Shown here one piece after another: positions 1-7,907 of a DNA stretch of 47,909 bases. Position 1 is the first letter of the stretch, and each line of letters starts with the position of its first letter. The position numbers and the translations under genes were made by a program. This DNA is from an uncultured Bacteroidales bacterium (GTDB taxonomy: Bacteria; Bacteroidota; Bacteroidia; Bacteroidales; Bacteroidaceae), in assembly GCA_902798685.1 (NCBI GenBank), contig CADBXO010000018.1:1-47909 (forward strand), written 5' to 3'. Below the pieces are notes generated by a model. It did not search any database. It worked only from the letters and a program-made list of their open reading frames with translations, and was not told the DNA's origin.

Positions 1-539
1 ATGACGATGGTCAGGTATTTGCTTGAGTCAAATGATGTAAAGAAGGCCATGGCATACTCGTTATGTGCCAGGTCCATCTCCTCACCGGTGGAACGCAGCA
101 GACTGATGGCAAAAAGCAGGAAGCTGAGTCCGAACAGGAAATCGCCCACATATCTGTGTTTTCCGGTCTGGATGAGTATGATACCCACCAGAAAAGCAGG
201 CCAGACTATATTGGCTATATTAAAAGAAAAACCTGCCGACATTATCCATGCCGACAGGGTAGTACCGATATTAGCGCCCATTATGACCGATATGGCCTGT
301 GCAAGAGTAAGAAGAGCAGCGTTGACAAAAGAGACGGTCATTACCGTGGTTGCTGCCGATGACTGAACGGCTACCGTGACAAGGGCGCCAGTAGCTACGC
401 CTGAGAATCTGTTTGTGGTCATTGATCCCAGTAGATGTCGAAGGCCGGGACCAGCCATTTTCTGAAGGGCTTCGCTCATCACTTTCATGCCATAGATGAG
501 CAGGGCAATTGCGCCCAGAAGTTTCAATGCAATCAACAT
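1..539 (-). CDS. Na/Pi cotransporter family protein, N-terminal part (cut by window edge)
   Basis: An open frame reads leftward from an ATG at 539 off the window edge, so only about 180 N-terminal residues are visible. It begins MLIALKLLGAIALLIYGMK and contains QSSAATT and GANIGTT. These QSS and GANIGTT motifs are typical of the Na/Pi cotransporter repeat (NptA/PF02690), a sodium-driven phosphate carrier of the inner membrane. Several hydrophobic segments fit the transmembrane core. In many bacteria the family carries a C-terminal PhoU-like domain; that part would lie outside the window. A TATTTTTG promoter box sits about 19 bases upstream. Family assignment is firm; the substrate is inferred from the family. 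Confidence 0.88.
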   Translation of the reverse strand, partial: MLIALKLLGAIALLIYGMKVMSEALQKMAGPGLRHLLGSMTTNRFSGVATGALVTVAVQSSAATTVMTVSFVNAALLTLAQAISVIMGANIGTTLSAWIMSAGFSFNIANIVWPAFLVGIILIQTGKHRYVGDFLFGLSFLLFAISLLRSTGEEMDLAHNEYAMAFFTSFDSSKYLTIV

Positions 540-557
540 ATTTCAATATTTCAACCA

Positions 558-565
558 CAAAAATA
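558..565 (-). promoter_or_regulatory. -7 promoter box of the Na/Pi cotransporter gene
   Basis: On the minus strand this reads TATTTTTG, matching the Bacteroidetes -7 consensus TAnnTTTG, about 19 bases before the ATG at 539. Confidence 0.6.
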
Positions 566-695
566 GGCCTTATTCCCAATTACACAAATAAAATGGGAAA
601 AATGTAATGAAATTGTAACAGAGCAGTGTGGCGAATCCGTTTCGTCCCCACCCACCCTCGCCAAGGTGGTTTCAACCCCGTTTCCGGGCATAAAA

Positions 696-730
696 ATAGC
701 CGGAGCGCGTTGTAACGTCACCCCGGCTAT
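696..730 (-). terminator. Intrinsic terminator after the CE15-like gene
   Basis: ATAGCCGG (696-703) pairs with CCGGCTAT (723-730). On the minus strand the 8 bp stem is followed by a run of five T, the layout of a rho-independent terminator for the leftward gene ending at 824. Confidence 0.65.
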
Positions 731-742
731 CTCTATAATACT

Positions 743-768
743 CGATTATTTGAAATCGACTTCAGCCC
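743..768. repeat. Diverged second copy of the CE15-like gene's 3' end
   Basis: These 26 bases match 821-846 at 23 positions. Positions 821-846 hold the last codons and stop of the CE15-like gene. Read leftward, the copy still encodes AEVDFK and a TAA, against AETDFK and TAA in the gene. A TAG lies about 13 codons before it, so it is only a relic, perhaps of a lost tandem paralogue. A perfect hairpin, GTTTCGC-GAAA-GCGAAAC, lies just beside it at 771-788. Confidence 0.6.
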
Positions 769-823
769 CCGTTTCGCGAAAGCGAAACTAAAATAAGGTC
801 CGGATTACAAGGGATGGAACCGA

Positions 824-2075
824 TTATTTAAAATCGGTTTCAGCCCATGGAATCCACTTCTGAACCTCTTTGTCTTTTAATGTTTCATCAACATAAAGGA
901 TAGTAGTGTTGGCATCTTCCTTACCCAGGAGGAACTTGTCAATGAATGCCTCTACCTCAGGATACTGGCTCTGGGGGAGCTGGCAATGACCGTGCTTACC
1001 CTGGATTGAGAATCCCATACGATCCTCGATTCCGAACTTTTCCCAAACCTCACGGGCAGCTACGCATGATACGTAACCGGCCTCATCGGCCAACCACTCA
1101 TAGTCGGTGTTACCCAGTACCAGAAGGGCACGCGGGCAAACCAGAGCGCAGGTGGTCATACGGAAGCTTTGTAACGTTATCCTCCTTCCAGTCCCACATG
1201 GACTTCATGAACCAGTGGTCATCGGTGTTACCCAGATTCTCTACGTTGCCAAGAGTCTGTGATACACGCCATGCAGCTGCACCACCGCCACCGGGCTCCT
1301 GAGCGATTGTCAGAGCGATACGCTCATCCAGTGCGCCTGACCAGAGGGCCATCTTACCTGCATATGAGCAACCGGTAATACCGATGTGCTTCATATCGAT
1401 CTTGCTGGCAGCGCCTACTATCTCCAGACCGTCAATGAGGCGGCTAACACCCCATGTCCACTCTGAATATGCACCATTGTCAACCAGCTCGGGATAGAGA
1501 CGGTCAAAGTTGTATGTGCCACGGCCGTCTTTCTTCTCACCGCCGCCGAAGCCGCCCATCTGTGAGTAGCTGTTTACCTGACGCTCGCTGAAGTTCATGG
1601 TAGCGATCTTACGCTCGCTGAAGAACTGGCGGGGCAGGCTGTTGTTTGATGCACCGATCATGAGGGGGAACGGGCCGTCACCCTCCGGGTAGTTGATTCT
1701 GGCTGAGATCTCAAGAGTCTCGCCGTTGCGGGTAACCTTAACGGTCAGTGTATTGTTCTCAAGGGTTGCCTCGATATTCTCCTTGCCGATCATAGGCTTC
1801 TCACCTATCTCGTAGTGCTGGAGTTCGCGTACAATCTCAGCGCGACGCTTCTCCCAATCCTTGAACTTCTTTACCTGCTTCTTGCTGTTTGAGAACTCAA
1901 ACGGGTTGGGCAGGGTCTCAAGGTTTGTGGCCTCGTCAACTGACGGGAAAGCCGGTGCGGGATACTTGGCTCCTGCAAACTCCTGGTCGTATACCAGAGG
2001 TATTGACTTCTGAGCCATTGCGGGAATGACTGCCAGGACTGCGGCGGCCATCACGAATGATCTGATACTCTTCAT
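824..2075 (-). pseudogene. CE15-like (glucuronoyl esterase family) alpha/beta hydrolase, frameshifted
   Basis: The gene is split into two overlapping frames (2075 to 1110, and 1159 to 824). Together they give a secreted alpha/beta hydrolase of about 415 residues. A signal peptide ends near AMAQK. The nucleophile motif is GCSYAGK, and a later HGHCQLP segment could supply the catalytic histidine. The family (CE15 and relatives) cleaves the ester between glucuronate on xylan and lignin. The intact paralogue at 31765 has LPVDQHELIALCAPR where this gene reads LPYDH and then, in the other frame, ALVCPRALL. About 8 bases therefore seem to be missing near 1150-1160. This could be a true pseudogene or an assembly error. 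Both halves otherwise look well conserved. Confidence 0.72.
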
Positions 2076-2126
2076 AATGATTATTGTAAGTTTTTAGGTT
2101 TAAGCATTCGGTTCACTAAAAGTCCC

Positions 2127-2134
2127 CAAATATA
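2127..2134 (-). promoter_or_regulatory. -7 promoter box of the CE15-like gene
   Basis: Minus-strand TATATTTG matches TAnnTTTG, about 50 bases before the ATG at 2075. Confidence 0.6.
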
Positions 2135-2154
2135 GAGTTTATTTCCGATATAAA

Positions 2155-3159
2155 TCAGAATCCTATCCGGATTTTGACGGGAAGATGGTCCGAATATCCT
2201 CCCTGGTAGCGACGGCCGTTATAAGTACGGAATGGTTTCTGCCCACCATAGTTGTCATCGTCCGTAAGAAGGAACGGCAGATCCATGATCTCGGCGCCGA
2301 TAAGTTCCGTACAGCCCAGCCCGTTGACAAAAGAGCCCGATACGATAAACTGGTCATATTTATCCCATTCGCCGTCATACTTGTAACTGCCTTTCTCCAA
2401 CGCATCCGTCACAGTCACCAGGCATCTGTCATCGGCACTTCTTGTAAAAGGCCTGGCCTTAAGACCGTCACGGACAGCGGGGTCATCGGGGCCCTCGTTC
2501 AGGTCACCCATAATAATTATATAAGGTTTACGGCGTACGTTAAAGACGCTGTCGGCCGATGCCCTTAACCTGCGTGCCGTACTCATGCGCAGCGGCTCGC
2601 TCTGCTCCACCCCTCCGTAACGGCTGGGCCAGTGGCATATATAGATATCCAATGTATCATAATTCTCCAACACGCCTGTTACATGGAGGATATCGCGTGT
2701 GGCACCTCCTCCGTAGGGTTTCAGGTCTACCCGCAGCGACTCCTGTGCTATCAGGCGGAAGAAAGTGCGGCGGTACATGAGCGCCACGTCAATTCCGCGG
2801 CGGTCGGGCGAATCGGTCATGACAAAACGGTATCCCGCCTCACGCAGTGCGGAGCGGGCAGTCAGGTCATTAAGCACGGTACTGTTCTCAACCTCGGCAA
2901 GGCCCACCAGCGCGGGTGCCTGGTCCTCATCGGCCGCAACTATTACCTTGGAGACTGCATCCAGTTTATCCCAGTAACGGGACTTGGTCCAATGGTAATC
3001 ACCGTCGGACGTATAGTCGTCATCGTCCTTGAGGGGATCGTCCTCAGGGTCAAACAGGTTCTCGGAGTTCATGAACATGAGAGTCATGCTCTGCTGTGAG
3101 CATAACGTCAGGGGAATCAGGTTGCAAACAATCAGGAAAAGGAGAAGTCGTTTCATCAT
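2155..3159 (-). CDS. Secreted endonuclease/exonuclease/phosphatase (EEP) family protein
   Basis: A 334-residue protein with an N-terminal signal peptide (hydrophobic stretch, then CSQQS). It carries the EEP-fold motifs in order: NSENLFD, GLAEVEN (metal-binding Glu), RRGIDVALMYR, HWPSR, GDLNEGPDD (catalytic Asp/Asn) and SDHLPV near the end. The family includes DNase I-like nucleases, sphingomyelinases and inositol phosphatases, so the exact substrate cannot be told. Export points to a periplasmic or surface role. Its ATG overlaps the stop of the upstream lipoprotein gene (TAATG), so the two are probably translationally coupled. A second ATG follows immediately and could also serve. Confidence 0.85.
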   Translation of the reverse strand: MMKRLLLFLIVCNLIPLTLCSQQSMTLMFMNSENLFDPEDDPLKDDDDYTSDGDYHWTKSRYWDKLDAVSKVIVAADEDQAPALVGLAEVENSTVLNDLTARSALREAGYRFVMTDSPDRRGIDVALMYRRTFFRLIAQESLRVDLKPYGGGATRDILHVTGVLENYDTLDIYICHWPSRYGGVEQSEPLRMSTARRLRASADSVFNVRRKPYIIIMGDLNEGPDDPAVRDGLKARPFTRSADDRCLVTVTDALEKGSYKYDGEWDKYDQFIVSGSFVNGLGCTELIGAEIMDLPFLLTDDDNYGGQKPFRTYNGRRYQGGYSDHLPVKIRIGF

Positions 3160-4577
3160 TATGGTTGATATTGGAAGCAGCCCGCATCGGCCCCAAGAGG
3201 AGGTCTTGGCACTCCGGCCAGATCTATAGGCCAGACTGCAGAAAGCGTATCTGCTATGCCGCGTGCGCGGGAAAGCGAATCAAGTGTAAATACCGAACGG
3301 TAACCCTGATATGAACGGTCCGTGAAGTTGTACGGGCCGAACATATCTGACTCGCGGTCCTCAAAGACCACATCATGGTAGCGGGCATCGGTGGTGTCAC
3401 GTACCATCAGAAGTGAATTGCTCACGCTGTAGGGAGCGGTTTTCTTTATTGAATCTGCAAACAGCGTTACAAGCTCGGTCTCATGACGGCCGGTTATGAT
3501 GCAGTTGCGGAACTGTGCACCCAGGAAAGGAACGGCATAACCGTCGCGGCAGTCCGTAAGCAGGACAGCCTGGCTGCCTATGTTCCAGATTGAGAATCCG
3601 GCTATGGTGCAGAATGTAAACTCTGACCATCCTCCGGTAATATCCACGCATGTTACGCCGGCATTTGTTATCTGAGAGTTTGCCACCTCGATGCGGCAGC
3701 CTGTAGCCTCGATTCCGTTACCATCAACATTATGGATTATGCTTGATACAACGCTCAGTTTCAGCTGATCGGCGTCAGCACTGTCGGCCAGTATGCCCCA
3801 GTCACCGCCGTGAATGTCACACCACTCCAGAAGGTTTCCGTAACTCTGGCTGCGCAGTCTTATGCCACCCCACTGTCCGGCCAGCACATCATAGGGAATC
3901 TCGGGCAGCATCTCGTCAAGGCGGTCACCGCGCATCAGGATCACGCTGTCACGGCTGCCCTGCGCAATCAGACGGCCCGCCACGTCAAGACGTGCGCCCT
4001 TGTGAAAGTAAAGCCTGGTTCCGGGAGAGAGCGTCAGCGTAGCGCCATCGGCCACATACAGACTGTCATAGATGATATACGGCAGGTTTGAGGTGAGAGT
4101 CTCATCGGCCTCAATCCTTCTGCCCTTGAGCCGTACGGCATTCTGTCCATGGGCCGACAGGCTGACCCACTGCACCACTCCGCTCTCGAGCACGAACCTT
4201 ATGGAATCAAACGCATTGAAAACTCCCGTACGGTCATCGGGGGTGATGTTGACCGATACAAAGCAGAACAGGCTGTCACCGGCCGGAATCTCCAGCCCCG
4301 TGATGACTGCGCCGCCCTCACCGTCCAGGTTCATGCGGAAAGGACTGGCCGTGCCGCCTCCCATCAGGGCGTCGAACTTGAGACCAACCTCATTCGGGTT
4401 GTAGATCCTGAACTCGGCCGATGCCGATACCGCCCCCGTGAACACCGTGTCAAAACGCACTGTATCAGTTGAGAATCCCAGCACATAACTTGAGTCCGTG
4501 CTGAAAGTCCAGTCATCCGTGCAAGACCATAAAGTCAGCAGCGGAAGCAGTATATTCAATATCCAAATGCGTTTCAT
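3159..4577 (-). CDS. Lipoprotein with a predicted right-handed beta-helix
   Basis: The frame opens upstream at 4637, but the start is placed at the ATG at 4577 because it begins a clean SPII signal, MKRIWILNILLPLLTLWSC, with the lipid-modified Cys at residue 19. The predicted product is about 472 residues. Its first part is a beta-sandwich-like region (FDTVFTGAVSASAEFRIYNPNE). It is followed by repeating short strands with Asn/Gly turns (for example WCDIHGGDWGILAD and NGIEATGCRIEVANSQITNAG), as in parallel beta-helix proteins. No catalytic residues of a polysaccharide lyase were recognised. It is the first gene of a two-gene unit with the EEP protein, suggesting surface nutrient processing, which is an inference. 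Confidence 0.7.
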   Translation of the reverse strand: MKRIWILNILLPLLTLWSCTDDWTFSTDSSYVLGFSTDTVRFDTVFTGAVSASAEFRIYNPNEVGLKFDALMGGGTASPFRMNLDGEGGAVITGLEIPAGDSLFCFVSVNITPDDRTGVFNAFDSIRFVLESGVVQWVSLSAHGQNAVRLKGRRIEADETLTSNLPYIIYDSLYVADGATLTLSPGTRLYFHKGARLDVAGRLIAQGSRDSVILMRGDRLDEMLPEIPYDVLAGQWGGIRLRSQSYGNLLEWCDIHGGDWGILADSADADQLKLSVVSSIIHNVDGNGIEATGCRIEVANSQITNAGVTCVDITGGWSEFTFCTIAGFSIWNIGSQAVLLTDCRDGYAVPFLGAQFRNCIITGRHETELVTLFADSIKKTAPYSVSNSLLMVRDTTDARYHDVVFEDRESDMFGPYNFTDRSYQGYRSVFTLDSLSRARGIADTLSAVWPIDLAGVPRPPLGADAGCFQYQP

Positions 4578-4591
4578 GTTGTTTTGGTGCG

Positions 4592-4599
4592 CTAAGTTA
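4592..4599 (-). promoter_or_regulatory. -7 box of the beta-helix lipoprotein operon
   Basis: Minus-strand TAACTTAG is a one-base variant of TAnnTTTG, 15 bases before the ATG at 4577. Its position supports starting the gene at 4577 rather than 4637. Confidence 0.45.
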
Positions 4600-4622
4600 A
4601 AACGTAAATCATAAAATAAAAG

Positions 4623-4630
4623 TATATTCG
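4623..4630 (+). promoter_or_regulatory. -7 box of the symporter-family gene
   Basis: TATATTCG, a variant of TAnnTTTG, ends 9 bases before the ATG at 4640. The implied leader is only a few bases long. Confidence 0.45.
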
Positions 4631-4639
4631 CGCCCAAAT

Positions 4640-5614
4640 ATGAAAGGCAGGTTTCTCAAATTCCTAAAGGATTGGATGCTGGTGATTGGAATGATCTCCG
4701 GCGCAGGGGCATATCTCATCTATTCACAGATACCCTCAATCCATAGTGCAGGCCCTGTTCTGGAGGTAATCTGCCGCCGGACACAGCCCATACTGCTTTT
4801 CCTGATGCTGTTTATCAGTTTCTGCCGTATAGAGCCCCGTCAGCTCAAACTCAAACGCTGGCATTTCCGTAACCTGGCATTACAGGTATCCATATTCCTG
4901 GTTCTCTGCTTCGCGGTAATCTGGGCCCTTCACAGCGACACGGCCGCTGCCGCATGGATACTGCGTCACCGCGTATTCTTTGAGACCGGCATGCTCTGCA
5001 TGATCTGCCCCACAGCCACGGCATGCGCAGTAGTGACCGGCAAACTGGGAGGTGATATGGCGCAGGTTGTCATGTACACCATCATCATCAATCTGGCAGT
5101 TTCTATTGCCGTACCGCTTACGGTCCCCCTGCTCTACCCGCAGGCCGGAATAACCTTCATAGCCGCATTCAGCCGAATCCTGGCCAAGGTGTTCCCGCTT
5201 CTGATACTCCCCTGCCTTACCGCATGGACCGTACGCTGGATAATGCCCAGGTTCCACCATTGGGTTGCCTCCAAGATCAACCTGAGTTTCTACCTGTGGA
5301 GCGTAGCACTCACACTGGCCATCCTGATGAGCACCCGTGCCATCATTCACAGCCGCTGCAACATACTCACCCTGATAGGCATAGCGCTTGTCTCACTGCT
5401 CTGCTGCATATTCCAGTTCGCAGTAGGACGCCGGACCGGACGCAGGGACGGCAGCCGCATCGAGGCCAGCCAGGCATTCGGACAGAAGAACACCGTATTC
5501 GGCATCTGGATGGGCTACACCTTCTGGAACCCTCTGGTATCGGTAGCAGGCGGCTTCTACACCATCTGGCACAACATCCACAACACCCGCCAGCTCTACA
5601 AACACGCAAAATGA
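4640..5614 (+). CDS. Bile acid:sodium symporter (SBF/BASS) family protein
   Basis: A 324-residue integral membrane protein with about nine hydrophobic segments. It contains the core GMLCMICPTATACAVVTGKLGGD, typical of the BASS/SBF fold, where the crossover helices bind sodium and substrate. A later segment, ASQAFGQKNTVFGIWMGYTFWNP, matches the second conserved SBF region. Family members carry bile acids, pantoate, pyruvate or other organic anions with sodium; nothing here identifies the substrate. It is monocistronic, divergent from the beta-helix lipoprotein. Its stop codon TGA lies inside the palindromic element at 5611-5645. Confidence 0.82.
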   Translation: MKGRFLKFLKDWMLVIGMISGAGAYLIYSQIPSIHSAGPVLEVICRRTQPILLFLMLFISFCRIEPRQLKLKRWHFRNLALQVSIFLVLCFAVIWALHSDTAAAAWILRHRVFFETGMLCMICPTATACAVVTGKLGGDMAQVVMYTIIINLAVSIAVPLTVPLLYPQAGITFIAAFSRILAKVFPLLILPCLTAWTVRWIMPRFHHWVASKINLSFYLWSVALTLAILMSTRAIIHSRCNILTLIGIALVSLLCCIFQFAVGRRTGRRDGSRIEASQAFGQKNTVFGIWMGYTFWNPLVSVAGGFYTIWHNIHNTRQLYKHAK

Positions 5615-5645
5615 TACAAAAGGGGTCAGGCCCCAATTGTATCAT
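5611..5645. repeat. Palindromic element overlapping a stop codon (type A)
   Basis: A 35-base hairpin. ATGATACAA pairs with TTGTATCAT, then comes a 2x2 A/A internal loop, then GGGG-TCAGG-CCCC. The symporter gene's TGA stop is bases 2-4 of the element. A near-identical element occurs at 33123-33157, also overlapping the stop of its upstream gene. It may also serve as a weak terminator, since T-rich sequence follows. Confidence 0.75.
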
Positions 5646-5651
5646 TTTTCC

Positions 5652-5659
5652 TATCTTTG
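5652..5659 (+). promoter_or_regulatory. -7 promoter box of tilS
   Basis: TATCTTTG lies only 4 bases before the GTG at 5664. Transcription would begin at or next to the start codon, so the mRNA is probably leaderless. This decides the start. Confidence 0.7.
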
Positions 5660-5663
5660 CGGT

Positions 5664-7007
5664 GTGGGACAGGTTTTCGTAAACAGAATCAGCGAGTTCA
5701 TCAGCAGCAACCGTCTGCTTGGTGACGGGGCGCACGTTATTGTGGGCCTTAGCGGAGGTGCCGACAGCACCGCCCTGCTCATGGTATTGCTCCGTCTGGG
5801 CTACAAGTGTACAGCCGTCCACTGCAACTTCCACCTGCGCGGCGCCGAGAGTGACCGTGACCAGCAGTTCGTAACCGACCTGTGCCAAAAGCTGGGAGTA
5901 GAACTGAAAGTCTGCAGTTACGACACCCAGTCATACGCCAAACAGAAAGGAATCTCAATCGAGATGGCCGCCCGTGAACTGCGTTACACAGATTTCGAGC
6001 GAATCATGAATGAGGCCGGGGCCGATGCCATCTGCATAGCCCACCACCGTGACGACTCAGTCGAGACCGTACTGCTCAACCTCATCCGAGGCACCGGAAT
6101 CAAAGGCCTCACCGGCATCAAGCCCCGCAACGGAAACATCATCCGCCCGCTCCTGTGCGTATCGCGCCAGGATATTGAGGATTGGCTTAAGGAGATCGGC
6201 CAGCCCTACATCACTGACAGCACTAACCTGGAGACCGATTACACCCGCAACAAGATCCGTCTGCAGCTCTTGCCCATGATGCGCGCCATCAACCCCGACG
6301 CCGACAACGCCATCGCCACGACAGCCGCCCACCTGCAGGAGTCTTACGCCATCTACCGCGACGCCATTGACAAGGCATCCGCCACAATTATAAAAGGGGC
6401 CGATGAAGGATTCACAATCAACATCCCCCAGCTTGTCAAGCTGCCGTCAGCCAGCGCTTTCCTGTTTGAGGTACTCTCACCCCTGGGATTCAACAGCGCC
6501 CAGATTCAGGACGTGGAGGCATCGGCCCAGGCACAGCCGGGAGTGAAATTCTGCTCAGCCACCCACGAGCTCATAAAAGGGCGTGATGAGTTTTACGTAC
6601 ATGAACTCTCTGCAGACTCATTTGAATCAATTGAAATAAAAATCGAACCCGGAAAGTCAGTCACCCTGCCCGACGGCCGCACGCTCACCATCAGCACCGC
6701 TCCGGCAGGAACTCCCATATCCAAAGATTCTGAAGTTGCCACATTTGACATGTCACTGCTCTCAGGAGGTTCCCTTACAATTCGCCCCTGGACAGCCGGC
6801 GATTCATTCATCCCGTTCGGCATGAATGGCCGCAAACTGGTAAGTGATTTCCTTACCGACATCAAGATCAGCCCCGCCGAACGCAAACGCCAGCTTGTAG
6901 TATCCTTTGACGAGGATATCATCTGGCTGCTCGGCCACCGCGCAAGCAATCTATATCGCGTGACAAAACAGACCGGCAAACAATTAATACTAACTATTTC
7001 TGACTAA
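5664..7007 (+). CDS. tilS: tRNA(Ile)-lysidine synthase TilS
   Basis: TilS converts C34 of the AUA-reading tRNA-Ile to lysidine, using ATP and lysine, which changes its amino-acid and codon identity; it is normally essential. The PP-loop motif GLSGGADSTALL lies near residue 30, followed by HCNFHLRGAESDRD, AHHRDDSVETVLLNLIRGTG and DSTNLETDYTRNKIR, all diagnostic. The C-terminal region (RPWTAGDSFIPFGMNGRKLVSDFLTD) is the TilS C-terminal substrate-binding domain. The frame is open further upstream, but those codons fall in the hairpin and promoter. GTG at 5664 (about 447 residues) is therefore preferred. Confidence 0.94.
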   Translation: MGQVFVNRISEFISSNRLLGDGAHVIVGLSGGADSTALLMVLLRLGYKCTAVHCNFHLRGAESDRDQQFVTDLCQKLGVELKVCSYDTQSYAKQKGISIEMAARELRYTDFERIMNEAGADAICIAHHRDDSVETVLLNLIRGTGIKGLTGIKPRNGNIIRPLLCVSRQDIEDWLKEIGQPYITDSTNLETDYTRNKIRLQLLPMMRAINPDADNAIATTAAHLQESYAIYRDAIDKASATIIKGADEGFTINIPQLVKLPSASAFLFEVLSPLGFNSAQIQDVEASAQAQPGVKFCSATHELIKGRDEFYVHELSADSFESIEIKIEPGKSVTLPDGRTLTISTAPAGTPISKDSEVATFDMSLLSGGSLTIRPWTAGDSFIPFGMNGRKLVSDFLTDIKISPAERKRQLVVSFDEDIIWLLGHRASNLYRVTKQTGKQLILTISD

Positions 7008-7013
7008 TTTTCG

Positions 7014-7021
7014 TATCTTTG
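7014..7021 (+). promoter_or_regulatory. -7 promoter box of the LytTR regulator
   Basis: TATCTTTG ends 7 bases before the ATG at 7029, implying a leader of only a few bases. It overlaps the end of the tilS region. Confidence 0.65.
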
Positions 7022-7028
7022 CCAGCCT

Positions 7029-7895
7029 ATGACAAAGAACAGCGAATATACGGTTCCCAAACAGGTGTTGCAGAGGAAATTCCTTCTGCGTTCAGTTCTG
7101 TTTGTATCCCTTTTCTCCATGCTGTTCATGTCTCTCTACCAGCCATCCTTCGGCTTCTCCACCACATGGTTCGGATTCCATTCATGGAAACAGACAGGTG
7201 TCACCATGTTCTTCTACGCGGTGGCAATATCCACGCTGATAATAAGCAAGCTGCTGCTGTTCAACTACAGCAGGGGACATAGCGTAACCGGCAGGAGAAT
7301 GATAGTCTGGCATATCGTTGAATTCCTGGCTATCGCCACCGAGTATTACATCTTCTCCGTTTCATTCAAACTTGGATCGGTTGAGATACCTGAGCTTCTT
7401 TTCAGGATACCGCTTTGCGTCGCACTTATCCTGGCAATTCCCTATTCGATCATTTGGTTTTACGCGCAATATAAAGCCAACAAAGAGGAGCTGGAACTTT
7501 TCAAGATAACACACAAGCGTGAGATAATCGAGTCCGATCACCGACTCATCCAGTTCCGTGACAGTCAGGGAAAGCACAAGATGTCACTGAGCGAGGACTC
7601 CATTTTCTACATAGAGTCACAGGACAACTATGTACAGATCTTTTACGATCTGGAAGGCAAGCTTTCTAGCTATCTGCTCAGATGCAGCACCCAGAAAATC
7701 GAGGAGGATCTGGCTGGCACTTCAATAGTACGCTGCCGCCGCTCTTTCCTGGTGAATACGGAAAAAATTGTACGTTGGGGAAAAGAAAGAGGCCATTTCA
7801 CCGTAACTTTGGATCATCCGTCGGGAAAAACCATCACAGTAACCCCGGCGTATTACCGCACAATCCTGACTCAGCTGGACAGACGCTCGCTCTGA
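7029..7895 (+). CDS. Membrane-anchored LytTR-type transcription regulator
   Basis: A 288-residue protein. Residues about 20-150 hold four hydrophobic segments (for example RSVLFVSLFSMLFMSLY and LCVALILAIPYSIIWFYA). A charged linker (YKANKEELELFKITHKREI) follows. The C-terminal 100 residues form a LytTR DNA-binding domain, with SEDSIFYIESQDNYVQIFY and a C-terminal IVRCRRSFLVNTEKIVRWGKE block. LytTR domains bind promoter direct repeats and are usually fused to a receiver domain. Here the receiver is replaced by a membrane domain, so the signal may come from the envelope. No histidine kinase neighbour is present. Its target is unknown. Confidence 0.85.
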   Translation: MTKNSEYTVPKQVLQRKFLLRSVLFVSLFSMLFMSLYQPSFGFSTTWFGFHSWKQTGVTMFFYAVAISTLIISKLLLFNYSRGHSVTGRRMIVWHIVEFLAIATEYYIFSVSFKLGSVEIPELLFRIPLCVALILAIPYSIIWFYAQYKANKEELELFKITHKREIIESDHRLIQFRDSQGKHKMSLSEDSIFYIESQDNYVQIFYDLEGKLSSYLLRCSTQKIEEDLAGTSIVRCRRSFLVNTEKIVRWGKERGHFTVTLDHPSGKTITVTPAYYRTILTQLDRRSL

Positions 7896-7907
7896 TTAAA
7901 GGGGGGC

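Noticed and set aside
824-1159. Treating the two esterase halves as two separate genes
   Set aside because: The second half lacks a start region, signal or promoter and continues the alpha/beta hydrolase fold of the first half, as shown by the intact paralogue at 31765.
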